A stretch of 64,000 bases of DNA from [Clostridium] citroniae WAL-17108 (lineage in GTDB: Bacteria > Bacillota > Clostridia > Lachnospirales > Lachnospiraceae): assembly GCF_000233455.1 (NCBI RefSeq), contig NZ_JH376420.1, positions 1,362,495 through 1,426,494 on the forward strand, read 5' to 3'. Under the pieces are notes generated by a model, which was not told the DNA's origin, did not search any database, and was given only the letters and a program-made list of their open reading frames with translations. The translations under genes were made by a program, and so were the position numbers. This document shows positions 25,121 to 34,786 of the stretch, piece after piece (positions within the stretch are counted from its first letter, which is position 1; each line of letters begins with the position of its first letter).

Positions 25121-27192
25121 TTTCGGTTCTGCTCGACGCGGAAGTTTACATACTTGCCGCCTGTGTCGGCAAGCAGCACAACCCCGTCAAAGGTCTTTCC
25201 CGTTTTGGTGGAGTACATACCCTTGATTTTTACCTTTCCGTCTTTCAAAAGGGCGGCGGCAATCGCCTTTGTGAAAGTCTTTTTGCGCTGCTGAAAGAAC
25301 AAGTCATTTTTCCACATGACAAAGCTGCAAGCCCTGTCGGAACAGTAGTAGTTTTTCTTGCCCTCGTAAACCGTCGCGCCGCAACGGGGGCAAGTGCCGA
25401 TTGCTTCCCGCTGCGGGGTAAACAGCTTCGCTTTATCTTCGGAAATCGCGGAATAGGTTTTGACAAGCCCCGCTGTCATTTCCTCAATGCTGCGCATGAA
25501 ATCGTCCGGGCTGTCGCTGCCTTTGGCAATCCCGGTAAGGCGGGTTTCCCATTCTGCCGTAAGCTGCGGGGACGTAAGGACTTCGGGCAGGATAGCGGCA
25601 AGGTTATACCCGTCCTTTGTGGGGATTAGCTTTTTGCCCTTGCGCTCGGCAAAGCCCGCACTAATGAGTTTTTCAATGATACCCGCCCGCGTTGCGGTAG
25701 TGCCTAACCCTTTGCGCTCTGCGTCCTCCGGCGTTTCTTCCTTGCCCGCGTTCTCCATAGCGGACAGAAGCGTATCTTCGGTATATGCTTTCGGGGGCTG
25801 CGTGTAACACTCGGAGATCTCCGCTGCCGGATTGTCAAAGGTCTGCCCCTCGGCAAGCGGCGGCAAAACGGTTTCCGGCTCTGCGTCCTCGTCCTGTTCC
25901 TCGGACGCGGCGCGGGACAGCTTTTCAATCTCACGCCACCCCTCGCAAAGCGTCGTCTTTCCCTTTGCGGTAAAGGTATAACCGCCGCAAGAGATAACCG
26001 CCGTAACCGCTTCATATTCATAGGGCGCGGCTGCGGCGCAAAGCAGCTTCGCGCATACAAGGGTCATAAGTTTTGTTTCGCTGTCGGTAAGGGAAGAAAA
26101 GCCCGTTTTCAAAAACTCGGCTGTCGGCAAAATAGCGTGGTGGTCGGTTACTTTGCTGTTGTCGCAAACCCTTGTAAGGTCTGCTTGCAGCTTCACGTCC
26201 CGCATAAAGGGAAGCAGCGAACAAAGCCCGGTAATGAGTTCCTTTGTGCTGCCCTCCATATCGGAAGTGATATATTTACTGTCGGTGCGGGGATAGGTCA
26301 AAAGCCGTTTTTCATAGAGGGCTTGCGCATAGTCAAGGGTCTGTTTCGCCGTAAATCCAAATAGGCGGTTTGCTTCCCGCTGCAAAGAAGTAAGGTCAAA
26401 CAGTTTCGGCGGGGCTGCGGTCTTTTTCTCTTTTTTAAGAGAAGTGCAAACGGCCTGCGATTTCTCGCAAGCCGCTTTCATCTGCCGCGCCGCCGCTTCG
26501 TCGTCCTGCCTTTCGGAAAGGGCGGCAACGCCGCCAACGTCCAGCCGGACGACATGATATTTCTCTTTCTTAAAGCTGCTGATTGCATAGTCGCGGTTTA
26601 CCAGCATTGCAAGGGTGGGCGTTTGCACTCTGCCGACATTCAATGTTTTATGGTAGAGGATAGAGAAAAGGCGGGTCGCGTTAATGCCAATGAGCCAATC
26701 GGCCTTTGCTCTGCAAAGCGCGGATTGATACAGGTTGTCATAACCGCGCCCGTCTTTGAGGTTTGAAAAGCCCTCGCGGATTGCGCTTTCTTCCATGCTG
26801 CTAATCCAAAGGCGGGAAAAGGGCTTTTTGCAATTCGCCTGGTCATAGACAAAACGGAAAATGAGTTCTCCCTCGCGCCCGCTGTCGCACGCATTGACAA
26901 TCTCGGTAACGTCGCTGCGGTGCATAAGGTCTTTGAGAATAGAAAACTGCTGCTCCTTGCCGCTGGCAACGATAAACCGCCACTCCTGCGGGACAATGGG
27001 GAGATCGTCGTACTTCCATTTACGGTACTGCTCGTTGTAGGTCGCCGCGTCTGCAAGGCTAATCAAATGCCCGACACACCACGACACAAGGTAGCCGCCG
27101 CCCTCATAATATCCGCTGCACTTTTCATTTGCGCCAATAACGGCGGCAATCGCCGCCCCGACGCTCGGTTTTTCTGCAATTACCAATTTCAT
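25117..27192 (-). CDS. topB: DNA topoisomerase III (type IA)
   Basis: A 691-aa type IA topoisomerase. N-terminal Toprim domain (LVIAEKPSVGAAIA, then CDSGREGELIFR at about 104), catalytic tyrosine in LTYPRTDSKY at about residue 297, and a C-terminal zinc ribbon CPRCGATVYEGKKNYYC. Tn1549-type elements commonly carry one, presumably to process transferred or replicating DNA. Confidence 0.93.
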   Translation of the reverse strand: MKLVIAEKPSVGAAIAAVIGANEKCSGYYEGGGYLVSWCVGHLISLADAATYNEQYRKWKYDDLPIVPQEWRFIVASGKEQQFSILKDLMHRSDVTEIVNACDSGREGELIFRFVYDQANCKKPFSRLWISSMEESAIREGFSNLKDGRGYDNLYQSALCRAKADWLIGINATRLFSILYHKTLNVGRVQTPTLAMLVNRDYAISSFKKEKYHVVRLDVGGVAALSERQDDEAAARQMKAACEKSQAVCTSLKKEKKTAAPPKLFDLTSLQREANRLFGFTAKQTLDYAQALYEKRLLTYPRTDSKYITSDMEGSTKELITGLCSLLPFMRDVKLQADLTRVCDNSKVTDHHAILPTAEFLKTGFSSLTDSETKLMTLVCAKLLCAAAAPYEYEAVTAVISCGGYTFTAKGKTTLCEGWREIEKLSRAASEEQDEDAEPETVLPPLAEGQTFDNPAAEISECYTQPPKAYTEDTLLSAMENAGKEETPEDAERKGLGTTATRAGIIEKLISAGFAERKGKKLIPTKDGYNLAAILPEVLTSPQLTAEWETRLTGIAKGSDSPDDFMRSIEEMTAGLVKTYSAISEDKAKLFTPQREAIGTCPRCGATVYEGKKNYYCSDRACSFVMWKNDLFFQQRKKTFTKAIAAALLKDGKVKIKGMYSTKTGKTFDGVVLLADTGGKYVNFRVEQNRK

Positions 27193-27929
27193 AGATTTTC
27201 GTCCTCCTGCTCGGTCTGTTCGGTTTCGACTTCTTCCGTTTCCTCGTCGTCCTCGTCAAAATCAAGGTCGTCAAGGTTGTTGCTGCCTTTCGCCGCGTCC
27301 TTTTTGGACTTCAAAATCTTAAAGTAGTAGAACGCGCCGCCGCCCGCTGCGGCAACAAGCAGCACGACAAGCAGAATAGCACCGCCCATGCCGCCGCCTT
27401 TATCTTCCTCCGGCTCCGGCTGCTCGGTTTCTTCCGGCTCCGGCTCGGCTTCCTTGCCCGCGCACTCGCTCATGTTGACGCTGCAAACGGGGCAATCGGT
27501 GTTGACGCTTCCGGCAACGCATTTTTCAGTACAGCTACAAGCGGGGGTTTCGGTCTGTTCGTCCTCCATAAGCTGCAAAAGGTCTTTTTCATCAACTTGA
27601 TTGAGGAAATGGACGGTGTTTTCTCCGTCCTCGGCGCGGTCAATGATGATGTAAAAATAGTTTCCGTTTTTCGTAACGACGGTAATAAATTGTTTATCGC
27701 CGGACGCTTCGCCCGTTATGTCGTCCACAAGGCTCATGTTGCCCTCCGGCGTTAAGGGCTGCGGCTCATAGCCGCCCGTCGTTTCTTCCGGCTCGGTTTC
27801 GGTTACGGGGGTAGGCGGCTCGTCGCTCACATCACCGCCGCCCGCAAAAGCGGTAACAGAAAAGCCGCCCATGAGTACAAGGGCGGCAAGCAAAGCTGTA
27901 ACGCTGCGAAACAGTTTTTTATGCTTCAT
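27189..27929 (-). CDS. Secreted/membrane DUF4366 (CD1107-like) conjugation protein
   Basis: A 246-aa protein with an N-terminal signal (VTALLAALVLMGGFSVTAFA), a Cys-rich segment CSCTEKC...CPVC at about 135-160, an acidic Pro/Glu linker, a membrane helix at about 182-202 and an acidic tail. ATG at 27929 fits the signal peptide. Overlaps topB and DUF4315 genes by a few bases. Regular part of the Tn1549-type transfer operon; likely extracellular face of the transfer channel. Confidence 0.82.
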   Translation of the reverse strand: MKHKKLFRSVTALLAALVLMGGFSVTAFAGGGDVSDEPPTPVTETEPEETTGGYEPQPLTPEGNMSLVDDITGEASGDKQFITVVTKNGNYFYIIIDRAEDGENTVHFLNQVDEKDLLQLMEDEQTETPACSCTEKCVAGSVNTDCPVCSVNMSECAGKEAEPEPEETEQPEPEEDKGGGMGGAILLVVLLVAAAGGGAFYYFKILKSKKDAAKGSNNLDDLDFDEDDEETEEVETEQTEQEDENL

Positions 27930-28185
27930 CTTCGGTTTCCTCCTGTTCGTCGGTATAGTCTGCGTCCGGCTGCGGCAAGGCAATTTCGCCGCTGGCGTAA
28001 GCGGAGAGGAACGCGGCAAGCTGCGCCCCGTCGAGGTGTACCGCTTTCACCATTTGAACGATCTGCGCGTTTTCTTCCTCGATTTTCTGCGCTTCAAGGT
28101 CTTTCAGCCTTTTTTGGTATTCAAGGATTTTCGCCCTCGTTTTCTCAATATCCCGTTCGATACGGTCAAGTTTCGTGTTTGCCAT
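27919..28185 (-). CDS. DUF4315 family protein
   Basis: An 88-aa protein, coiled coil at residues about 3-40 (KLDRIERDIEKTRAKILEYQ), then an acidic tail. Fits DUF4315, always next to CD1107-type genes. Overlaps the DUF4366 start by 11 bases. Confidence 0.82.
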   Translation of the reverse strand: MANTKLDRIERDIEKTRAKILEYQKRLKDLEAQKIEEENAQIVQMVKAVHLDGAQLAAFLSAYASGEIALPQPDADYTDEQEETEDEA

Positions 28186-28206
28186 AGAAATAAACTCCTT
28201 TCAAAG

Positions 28207-30174
28207 TCAGTTGTAATGTAGCCGCCCATAGGCGTAAAAATGGGATTGCCAATAGCTTGTATCAAGTTTTGCGTATTGTATCGGGTCGCCACAATGCAGC
28301 ATGACGGGGCTTCCGTCCCCGTCCTCGCCAACGTAGATACCCACATGAGATACCCCCGGTGTGTCATATGTACCCGTAAAGAAAACCAAATCCCCCGGCT
28401 GCGGGTTGGAAACGCGGGTTGAAATGTTGTAAAGCCCCTGCGCCCCAAGTCTGCCCGTATTGTATAAGCCGCTGTTCGTCAGCACATAGCTAACAAAACC
28501 GCTGCAATCAAAAGAGGTTTCCGGGCTGCTGCCGCCCCACACATAAGGAAAACCGACATACTTTTCCGCTTCCTCAATGAGCCGCGCAAACTGTTCATCT
28601 TCCAGATAGGCGGGCGGGATTTCATAATCCGCTGGCGGGTTTTCATAGTATTTTGAAATATAGCCGGATTGCGGGAAAAGGTCGGGTCTGTTCCCAAGCG
28701 ACGACATATACATAGCGTACATGGATAGCTGTTCCTCGCCCATAATGTAAACGGGAACATGGGAGAGGTTGAAGTTTTCCAAATCCACATTGAGAATGTA
28801 ATAGTTATAGGCTACTTCAACGTCGTATTCGTTGCCCTCGCTGTCCGTCCGCGTTTCGGTGCGGTAGCGTACCTCGACTTCCTCCGTAACCGTCAAGATA
28901 TACTGTTTATCAAAGAGCATTTCAAGGGTGCTTTGCGCTTCATCGAGAGTAAACACGCCCTCATGCCAAGCGGAGAGGATAGAGATTAGCACATACGGGT
29001 CATGCTCGATCTCGTCAGCCGTTACCCGGTATTCGTCATAGCCGGGGTATTCGCTTTCGATGTTATCCAGCATATCCTGTAACTCGGCTTCCATAGCGAC
29101 ATACGCGCTTTCTGCGCCTGTAATATCCGCGTCCTCGGAGAGATAGGACGACGCAATCAAGCCGCTGCCGCTGTTGCCGCCGAACAGGGAACAAGAGGAC
29201 AAGCCGCCGAAAAACAGAAGCACGATAAAGGCAATCCCGCCCACAATCAAGCAGCCTTTCCAATGCCGGACGACAAAGAACGTCGCCCGTTTGGTTTCCT
29301 GCGCCGTTTTCTTCGCCGCCTTTGCGGTGGCTTCGGCGGTCTTTTTCACCTTGCCGCCCGTTTTCAACGCCTTTGCATACTGCTTTTTAATGCGCTGTTT
29401 TTGCCAAAAACGGGAAATCGGGTTGGAGTGCGCAAGGGCGGGGTTATCATGCAGCGCCTTTTGGTAGAGGAAATCGGCGTTTGCCTTTGCTGCCTTTTTC
29501 TCGGCTGCTGCCGCCGCCCGGTAAGGTTTCAGCTTATGGCTGCGTATGCCGCGTTTTACTGCCCGCGTCGTCATGCCGCCCGCTTTCTCGCCCACAAGTT
29601 CTATCCTGTGTCCGCTTTCCACACCGACGTTTTCTTTCTCCACCTCATAGATTTTTCCATGTACGGCGGCGTCCAATTCCTGCGCCGGACGGGATAACGG
29701 GTTATGACGCAACTTGCCGTTTGGGGGCTTATCCGTTTTTTCAAAAGCAAGGCGCGTCTTTGCTTTGCCTTTGGCTTCGTCAAAAACGCGCTCTTTTGTG
29801 ATTTTGGTCTGTTTGGGGATAGCTGCCCGCGCTTTGTCTAAACGGTCAGCCGCCGTATCGGATTTTTTGATTGCCTTTTGCAGGTCCGGCGTTGCCCGTT
29901 CCGCTTCGGAAAACTGCAAGCGGGACGTATGGGTTTTAAGCTGTGCTGCGTCAAGGGTCTTTTTCTCCGCGCCCTTTTCAAAGTGGCGGCTAACCTCTGT
30001 GCCAATACGTTGGGTGGCTTTTTCCGCTGCTCCCGCTACGGGGGCTGAATAGTTTTCCTCCGGCGGTCTTTCGCTGATACTCGTTGTTTCGCCCGTCGTA
30101 AGGTTTTCCGCAACCGCCCCGTCGCGGGTCATTTTCTGCGTTACCTTGTCGGGGGCTTTTAATTCCTTGCTCAA
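28207..30174 (-). CDS. NlpC/P60 peptidoglycan hydrolase of the transfer operon (VirB1-like role)
   Basis: A 655-aa protein. Basic cytosolic region to about residue 310, membrane helix at about 312-330 (GCLIVGGIAFIVLLFFGG), extracellular part, and a C-terminal NlpC/P60 domain with FPYVWGGSSP, catalytic Cys in FDCSGF (about 562), and HVGIYV (His). Starts at TTG with GGAGGTGA upstream; the start overlaps the methyltransferase stop. Probable role is local opening of the cell wall for the conjugation channel. Confidence 0.9.
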   Translation of the reverse strand: MSKELKAPDKVTQKMTRDGAVAENLTTGETTSISERPPEENYSAPVAGAAEKATQRIGTEVSRHFEKGAEKKTLDAAQLKTHTSRLQFSEAERATPDLQKAIKKSDTAADRLDKARAAIPKQTKITKERVFDEAKGKAKTRLAFEKTDKPPNGKLRHNPLSRPAQELDAAVHGKIYEVEKENVGVESGHRIELVGEKAGGMTTRAVKRGIRSHKLKPYRAAAAAEKKAAKANADFLYQKALHDNPALAHSNPISRFWQKQRIKKQYAKALKTGGKVKKTAEATAKAAKKTAQETKRATFFVVRHWKGCLIVGGIAFIVLLFFGGLSSCSLFGGNSGSGLIASSYLSEDADITGAESAYVAMEAELQDMLDNIESEYPGYDEYRVTADEIEHDPYVLISILSAWHEGVFTLDEAQSTLEMLFDKQYILTVTEEVEVRYRTETRTDSEGNEYDVEVAYNYYILNVDLENFNLSHVPVYIMGEEQLSMYAMYMSSLGNRPDLFPQSGYISKYYENPPADYEIPPAYLEDEQFARLIEEAEKYVGFPYVWGGSSPETSFDCSGFVSYVLTNSGLYNTGRLGAQGLYNISTRVSNPQPGDLVFFTGTYDTPGVSHVGIYVGEDGDGSPVMLHCGDPIQYAKLDTSYWQSHFYAYGRLHYN

Positions 30175-31127
30175 TGTTCATCACCTCCAATACGCTGTTT
30201 TGCAAGGGTGCAGTATTCGGGGTTGATCTCTATACCCACATAGCGGCGGGAAAGGCTTTTTGCCGCCGCTGCGGTCGTGCCGCTGCCTAAAAACGGGTCA
30301 AGCACAATCCCGCCGACAGGACAGCCCGCCAAAATGCACGTTTCCGCAAGTTTGGGCGGGAACGCTGCAAAATGCCCGCCGCGATAGGAAGCTGTGTTGA
30401 TCTGCCAAACGTTGCGGCGGCTGCGGACGGGGGAAATCATTTCGTCGGTGTATGCGCCTTTCCTGCGGGGACGGTTGATTTTCTGCGGCTGGTTTTGCCC
30501 CGGAACGGTAGCGGCATATTTGTTGCCTTTCCCAACTCCGCTTTTCAGCCGTACCGCCGTTGTGGGGGCTATCGGCTCGGCTACTGCTTGCCAATCGTAG
30601 TAATATTTCTTCGACTTGGTAAGCAGAAACACATATTCATAGCAGCGCGTCGGTCTGTCCCGCGTGCTTTCCGGCATGGCGTTTCCCTTGTGCCAAATGA
30701 TAGAACTGCGCAAATACCAACCGTCGCCCCGCAAGGCAAGGGCTACAAGCCACGGAATACCGATTAGGTCTTTCGGCTTGCAGCCGGGGGCGCGGTGGTT
30801 TACCGCCACTTGCTGCCCGTTCCTGCCTTTGGGATATTTCGGGTCTTGGTGGTCGGCTTTGCTGCCTGTGCCGCAATAAGTGTCCGCGATATTCAGCCAA
30901 CAAGTACCCTCCGGCGTAAGCACCCGCTTTACCTCATGGAAAACCGCTGTAATGCGGGAAACATATTCCTCCGGCGTTGCTTCCCGTCCGATCTGCCCGT
31001 CTGTGCCGTAATCGCGCAAAGCATAGTAGGGCGGGGACGTTACGCAACAATCCATACAGTTATCCGGCAAGGTTTGAAGCACCTGCAAGCTGTCGCCGCA
31101 ATAGATTTTATCCGTTTCTATCTTCAT
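30171..31127 (-). CDS. DNA methyltransferase (N4/N6 amino type)
   Basis: A 318-aa site-specific methyltransferase. TSPPYYALRDYG (about residue 30) is the catalytic [S/N/D]PPY motif; DPFLGSGTTAAAA (about 276) is the SAM-binding motif, giving the circularly permuted order of the beta class. No restriction enzyme is next to it, so it is a solitary methylase that probably shields the element from host restriction. Confidence 0.9.
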   Translation of the reverse strand: MKIETDKIYCGDSLQVLQTLPDNCMDCCVTSPPYYALRDYGTDGQIGREATPEEYVSRITAVFHEVKRVLTPEGTCWLNIADTYCGTGSKADHQDPKYPKGRNGQQVAVNHRAPGCKPKDLIGIPWLVALALRGDGWYLRSSIIWHKGNAMPESTRDRPTRCYEYVFLLTKSKKYYYDWQAVAEPIAPTTAVRLKSGVGKGNKYAATVPGQNQPQKINRPRRKGAYTDEMISPVRSRRNVWQINTASYRGGHFAAFPPKLAETCILAGCPVGGIVLDPFLGSGTTAAAAKSLSRRYVGIEINPEYCTLAKQRIGGDEH

Positions 31128-33520
31128 GCTGACACCTCGCCGGGCTTGGTCGTCATCACGCGGTAGAGTTCCGTATCTTTTGGGAAACGGTCAATAAAGG
31201 GCAAAATCACGTTGCCATAGAAGATAAGTCCCTCGCCCGCTTCGGAATGGGTTACATAGGTCATTTGCTGCTGTGAAATGTTAAGCTGCTTGGCAAGGAT
31301 TTCCCGGTCGCCCTGGGCTTGGTTGAGCATATACACAAAATCACTGTTTTCAAAGATGTTCTCCACCTCGCGGGACGACAACAAATCTTTCACGTTTTGG
31401 GTGATACCTGTCGGAATACCGCCCCACTTCCTAAAACGCTTCCAAATCTCGACGCTGTATGCTGCGGTCTGTTCCTCTTTGAGCAGCAAATGAAACTCGT
31501 CGATGTAATACCGCGTCGCCTTGCCCTCGCTGCGGTTTACCGTTACTCTGTTCCATACTTGGTCTTGGACGATAAGCATACCGACTTTTTTAAGCTGCGT
31601 ACCGAGTTCCTTAATATCAAAGCAGACAAGGCGGTTATGAATGTCAACGTTTGTCCTGTGGTTAAAAATGTTCAAGCTGCCGTTTACATAGAGTTCCAAT
31701 GCCGCCGCGATACGCTGCGCTTCCTTTTCCGGCTGCTTCTTGATCTCGTCGTAGAGGTCGCCCAAAATCGGCATATTTTCGGGCTTCGGGTCGGCAAGGT
31801 AGTTGCGGTACACGCTGATAACAGCGCGGTCAATCAAGGTCTTTTCGACAGCTTCCAGCCCGTTTTTACCTCCCATAATCAACTCACAAAAGGAAAGGAT
31901 AAAATCGCTCTTTAAGGCTATGGGCGTGTCGCCCTCGCTGTAATTGAGGTTAATATCCATAGGGTTAATGTACTGCGTGCTGTTCTGCGAAACCTTGATA
32001 ACCTGTCCTTTCAAACGTCCGACAAGGGGGTAATATTCGGCTTCGGGGTCGCAAATGATAATGTCGTCGGACGTGATAAGAAAAGCGTTTGTGATTTCAC
32101 GTTTTGCAGAAAAACTTTTGCCGCTGCCCGGTGTGCCGAGTATCAAGCCGTTGGGGTTTTTCAGCTTCTTTCGGTCGCACAAAATCATGTTGTTGGAAAG
32201 GGCATTTAAGCCGTAATACAATGCTTCGCCGCTTTGGAACAGCTCTTGCACCGTAAAGGGAACGAAAACGGCGGTGCTGCTGGTCGTCAAGCCGCGCTGG
32301 ATATGGATAAGGTTTTCCCCCAACGGGATAGAGGACATAAGCCCCTGTTCCTGCCGGTAGTCAAGGCGGGTCAAAATGCAGTTGTATTTCTGTGCGATTG
32401 CCGCCGCCCCGAACACTTCGTTATCCAATTTCTGCTTGGTATCTGCAAGGTTTAAGACAAGCAGCGTAAGCAGAAACATTCTTTCGTTGCGGCTCTGCAA
32501 ATCGCGGAGTAGGTTTTTTGCTTCCCCGCCGTAGGTGGCAAGGTCGGACGGAATAATATCCATGTCATAACCGCTGCGGATTGCTTTCTTTTGTTCTTCA
32601 ATCTTCATGCGGTCAAGGTCGGTGATCTTGCGCTTAATCGTCTTGATTGCTTCGTTGTGGTCGATACTCTGAATGTGCAGATTGACGATAATCCCGTTTT
32701 CCGCGTCCATGAAGTCAGCAAGCATACGGTCGGAAAGTTCCGGCGCGACGATCTGCAAAAAGGAAACCGCACCAAACTTGCCGCCCATTTGAAACATTCG
32801 CCCGTCGCCAAATCGGAAAGAGGACGGGGCGATAAAGTCTTTGACAGAAAGACCGCTTGCGGGTAGCCGTTCCCACGCAAAGTTAAAGCGTTCCCCGTCC
32901 GGGTGGAAAATCCCATGCAGCACTTCAAGACGCTGTTTCCCGTCCAATACCCGCGCCGCCGCGCCGATCACCTTAAAATGGTTGAGGGTGTCCGTTTCAA
33001 TGCGGGCAAGACGCGCCCGCGCCGATCTAATGTCCTTTGCTTCAACGGTAAAGGTGAGAAACTTGGTCTTGATAAGCCCGTTGTTTCCGCGTTCAAGCTG
33101 CGTCCTAAGCATTTCGGTGTATTCTGCTCTGATACTGTCGAAGTCATCATTCTGCGGCGCAATCGTGATACTGTTCTTGAAATCGTCCTTGTTCGCATGG
33201 CGGCTGATTAGGGAAAGCTGCACGCTGATAGAAGCGTCGAACGAGTTATACATATCGCAAAGGGCTTCAAAAATGGCGGTTTTGTCGTCCGGCTGCGCAA
33301 GCTGATAGTTGATGTCCTCAAACTCAATGCACTTGGAATACCGCCCGTTTGCAAGGCGGCAAATCCCGTCCTTATACATTCGCTCAAACGGTATGCTGTC
33401 CTGCGCCGTATGGGGCTTCCCGTCGCCCTTTGCCTGTCGGATAAGGGTATCTATCTGTTTTCTTTCCTGTCGGGAAAGTTTACGCTTTTCGTTTTGGGTG
33501 TTTTTCTTTTCCTTTGACAA
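31124..33520 (-). CDS. VirB4/TraE-type conjugation ATPase
   Basis: A 798-aa ATPase. Walker A LGTPGSGKSFSAKRE at about residue 465 and Walker B YYIDEFHLLL at about 672. Starts at TTG with AAGGAGG upstream and overlaps PrgI by 41 bases. Energises the type IV secretion channel; works with PrgI, VirB6-like and VirD4. Confidence 0.93.
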   Translation of the reverse strand: MSKEKKNTQNEKRKLSRQERKQIDTLIRQAKGDGKPHTAQDSIPFERMYKDGICRLANGRYSKCIEFEDINYQLAQPDDKTAIFEALCDMYNSFDASISVQLSLISRHANKDDFKNSITIAPQNDDFDSIRAEYTEMLRTQLERGNNGLIKTKFLTFTVEAKDIRSARARLARIETDTLNHFKVIGAAARVLDGKQRLEVLHGIFHPDGERFNFAWERLPASGLSVKDFIAPSSFRFGDGRMFQMGGKFGAVSFLQIVAPELSDRMLADFMDAENGIIVNLHIQSIDHNEAIKTIKRKITDLDRMKIEEQKKAIRSGYDMDIIPSDLATYGGEAKNLLRDLQSRNERMFLLTLLVLNLADTKQKLDNEVFGAAAIAQKYNCILTRLDYRQEQGLMSSIPLGENLIHIQRGLTTSSTAVFVPFTVQELFQSGEALYYGLNALSNNMILCDRKKLKNPNGLILGTPGSGKSFSAKREITNAFLITSDDIIICDPEAEYYPLVGRLKGQVIKVSQNSTQYINPMDINLNYSEGDTPIALKSDFILSFCELIMGGKNGLEAVEKTLIDRAVISVYRNYLADPKPENMPILGDLYDEIKKQPEKEAQRIAAALELYVNGSLNIFNHRTNVDIHNRLVCFDIKELGTQLKKVGMLIVQDQVWNRVTVNRSEGKATRYYIDEFHLLLKEEQTAAYSVEIWKRFRKWGGIPTGITQNVKDLLSSREVENIFENSDFVYMLNQAQGDREILAKQLNISQQQMTYVTHSEAGEGLIFYGNVILPFIDRFPKDTELYRVMTTKPGEVSA

Positions 33521-33872
33521 TCGCCCGTACCTCCTTATCTAATTGCTCTTGCCGCGCAAGGGCGGCATAAAAATTGTTGGTCTGATAAGGTCGCTCTTTG
33601 GGGCGAAGAAACTTCACTTCCACAAATTGCCGAATAATCACTTCCAGCGGTTGCCCGTTTTTCTCGTACATGGCAAGCAAAAACATAGGCAGCATGGCAA
33701 GCACCATGCACAATGCCGCTGTGGTTGTTCCAACGCTGTCTTTTACCAAAAAGAACAGCGGCAGTCCGATTGCTACCGCCGCGCTGAAACAAATTAGCTG
33801 TCGTTTCGTAAGGTTGAACATTACCTTGCTTTTGATTTTTGTTAAGTCCTTTGGGACGGTTACATACGCCAT
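33480..33872 (-). CDS. PrgI-family conjugation membrane protein
   Basis: A 130-aa protein beginning MAYVTVPKDLTKIKSKVMF, two membrane helices at about 26-70. Family members (VirB3-like) lie directly before VirB4 as here. Start chosen at the canonical MAYV(T/P) sequence with GGAGG upstream. Confidence 0.88.
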   Translation of the reverse strand: MAYVTVPKDLTKIKSKVMFNLTKRQLICFSAAVAIGLPLFFLVKDSVGTTTAALCMVLAMLPMFLLAMYEKNGQPLEVIIRQFVEVKFLRPKERPYQTNNFYAALARQEQLDKEVRAIVKGKEKHPKRKA

Positions 33873-33873
33873 T

Positions 33874-34770
33874 TCAAACCTCCTTTCTGCCCGGAATGTA
33901 ATCTTCAAAACGGGGGACAGCATAGAAAAGCCGTTTGTTATTTACCCACCGTTGCAAATGGCGGGTAACAGGCGGGGCGGTTGGACGCTCGTAAATCATC
34001 ACATACGGGTCAAAGCCCATAGCCCGCAAGGTGTTCACGCGGTATAAATCCTGTTCGTGAGTGCTGCCGTAGTTGGTAAGAACATACACGCGCCGCTGGC
34101 GGCTGCTCTTAATGGCGGTCAAATCCAAAAAACGTTGGAAATACCCGGTTAAGTCCTCGTCGGGATTATCCCATGCAAAATGTACCGCTTTTATCCGTAC
34201 CCGATTTAACAGGCTGACATTATCCCTGTTCACAAGGCGAATATCCAGCCCTTGCGAAAAATCCACCCATGCGCGGCTTCGTATAAGCTGCTCAATGAGA
34301 TTTTCATGGTCGGGACAGGCAAGCAGATTAGCGTCCATGATTTTTATTTCCGGCTGCCATTTCCAAAACTCGGACAAATCCGCAACCTTAACACTTTTGC
34401 GTCCCTCTTTACTGCTGACAATGCAAAACCCGCAATTTCTCGGACAACCCCGGCTTAAAAAGCCGTAGGCAATCCCGAAAAACTGCGGGTAGATAGAATA
34501 ATCCGGGTAACTGTGTTCCACTTCCGGCGGCAAGCGGTTTTTCGTGTCGTAGCCCGTACCGCCGAAAATAACTTGTTCCGCGTTGGTAACGGTTATCGTG
34601 TCTTTGGAATAGGTGTCCGTAAAGACGCGGCTTTTATATACAAGGTCGTACCGCCCCTTTGCGTTCCACCATTCCACCGTATGCCCCTTTGCTTTATGAT
34701 ACGCGGATAGCTTCATCAAGCAGAGGTTGGGGAAATTATGGCTGTCAACGTCGATTAAACCGATTTTCAA
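33874..34770 (-). CDS. Radical SAM protein within the transfer operon
   Basis: A 298-aa protein starting MKIGLIDVDSHNFPNL (TTG start, GGGGGTGAG upstream). The N-terminal half looks like a B12-binding-type fold, and CPRNCGFC at about residues 112-119 is the 4Fe-4S motif. It has no C-terminal extension. Inserted between VirB6-like and PrgI with gaps of one to sixteen bases, so cotranscribed. Such genes recur in Tn1549-type elements but their chemistry is unknown to me. Confidence 0.82.
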   Translation of the reverse strand: MKIGLIDVDSHNFPNLCLMKLSAYHKAKGHTVEWWNAKGRYDLVYKSRVFTDTYSKDTITVTNAEQVIFGGTGYDTKNRLPPEVEHSYPDYSIYPQFFGIAYGFLSRGCPRNCGFCIVSSKEGRKSVKVADLSEFWKWQPEIKIMDANLLACPDHENLIEQLIRSRAWVDFSQGLDIRLVNRDNVSLLNRVRIKAVHFAWDNPDEDLTGYFQRFLDLTAIKSSRQRRVYVLTNYGSTHEQDLYRVNTLRAMGFDPYVMIYERPTAPPVTRHLQRWVNNKRLFYAVPRFEDYIPGRKEV

Positions 34771-34786
34771 ATCATAACTCACCCCC

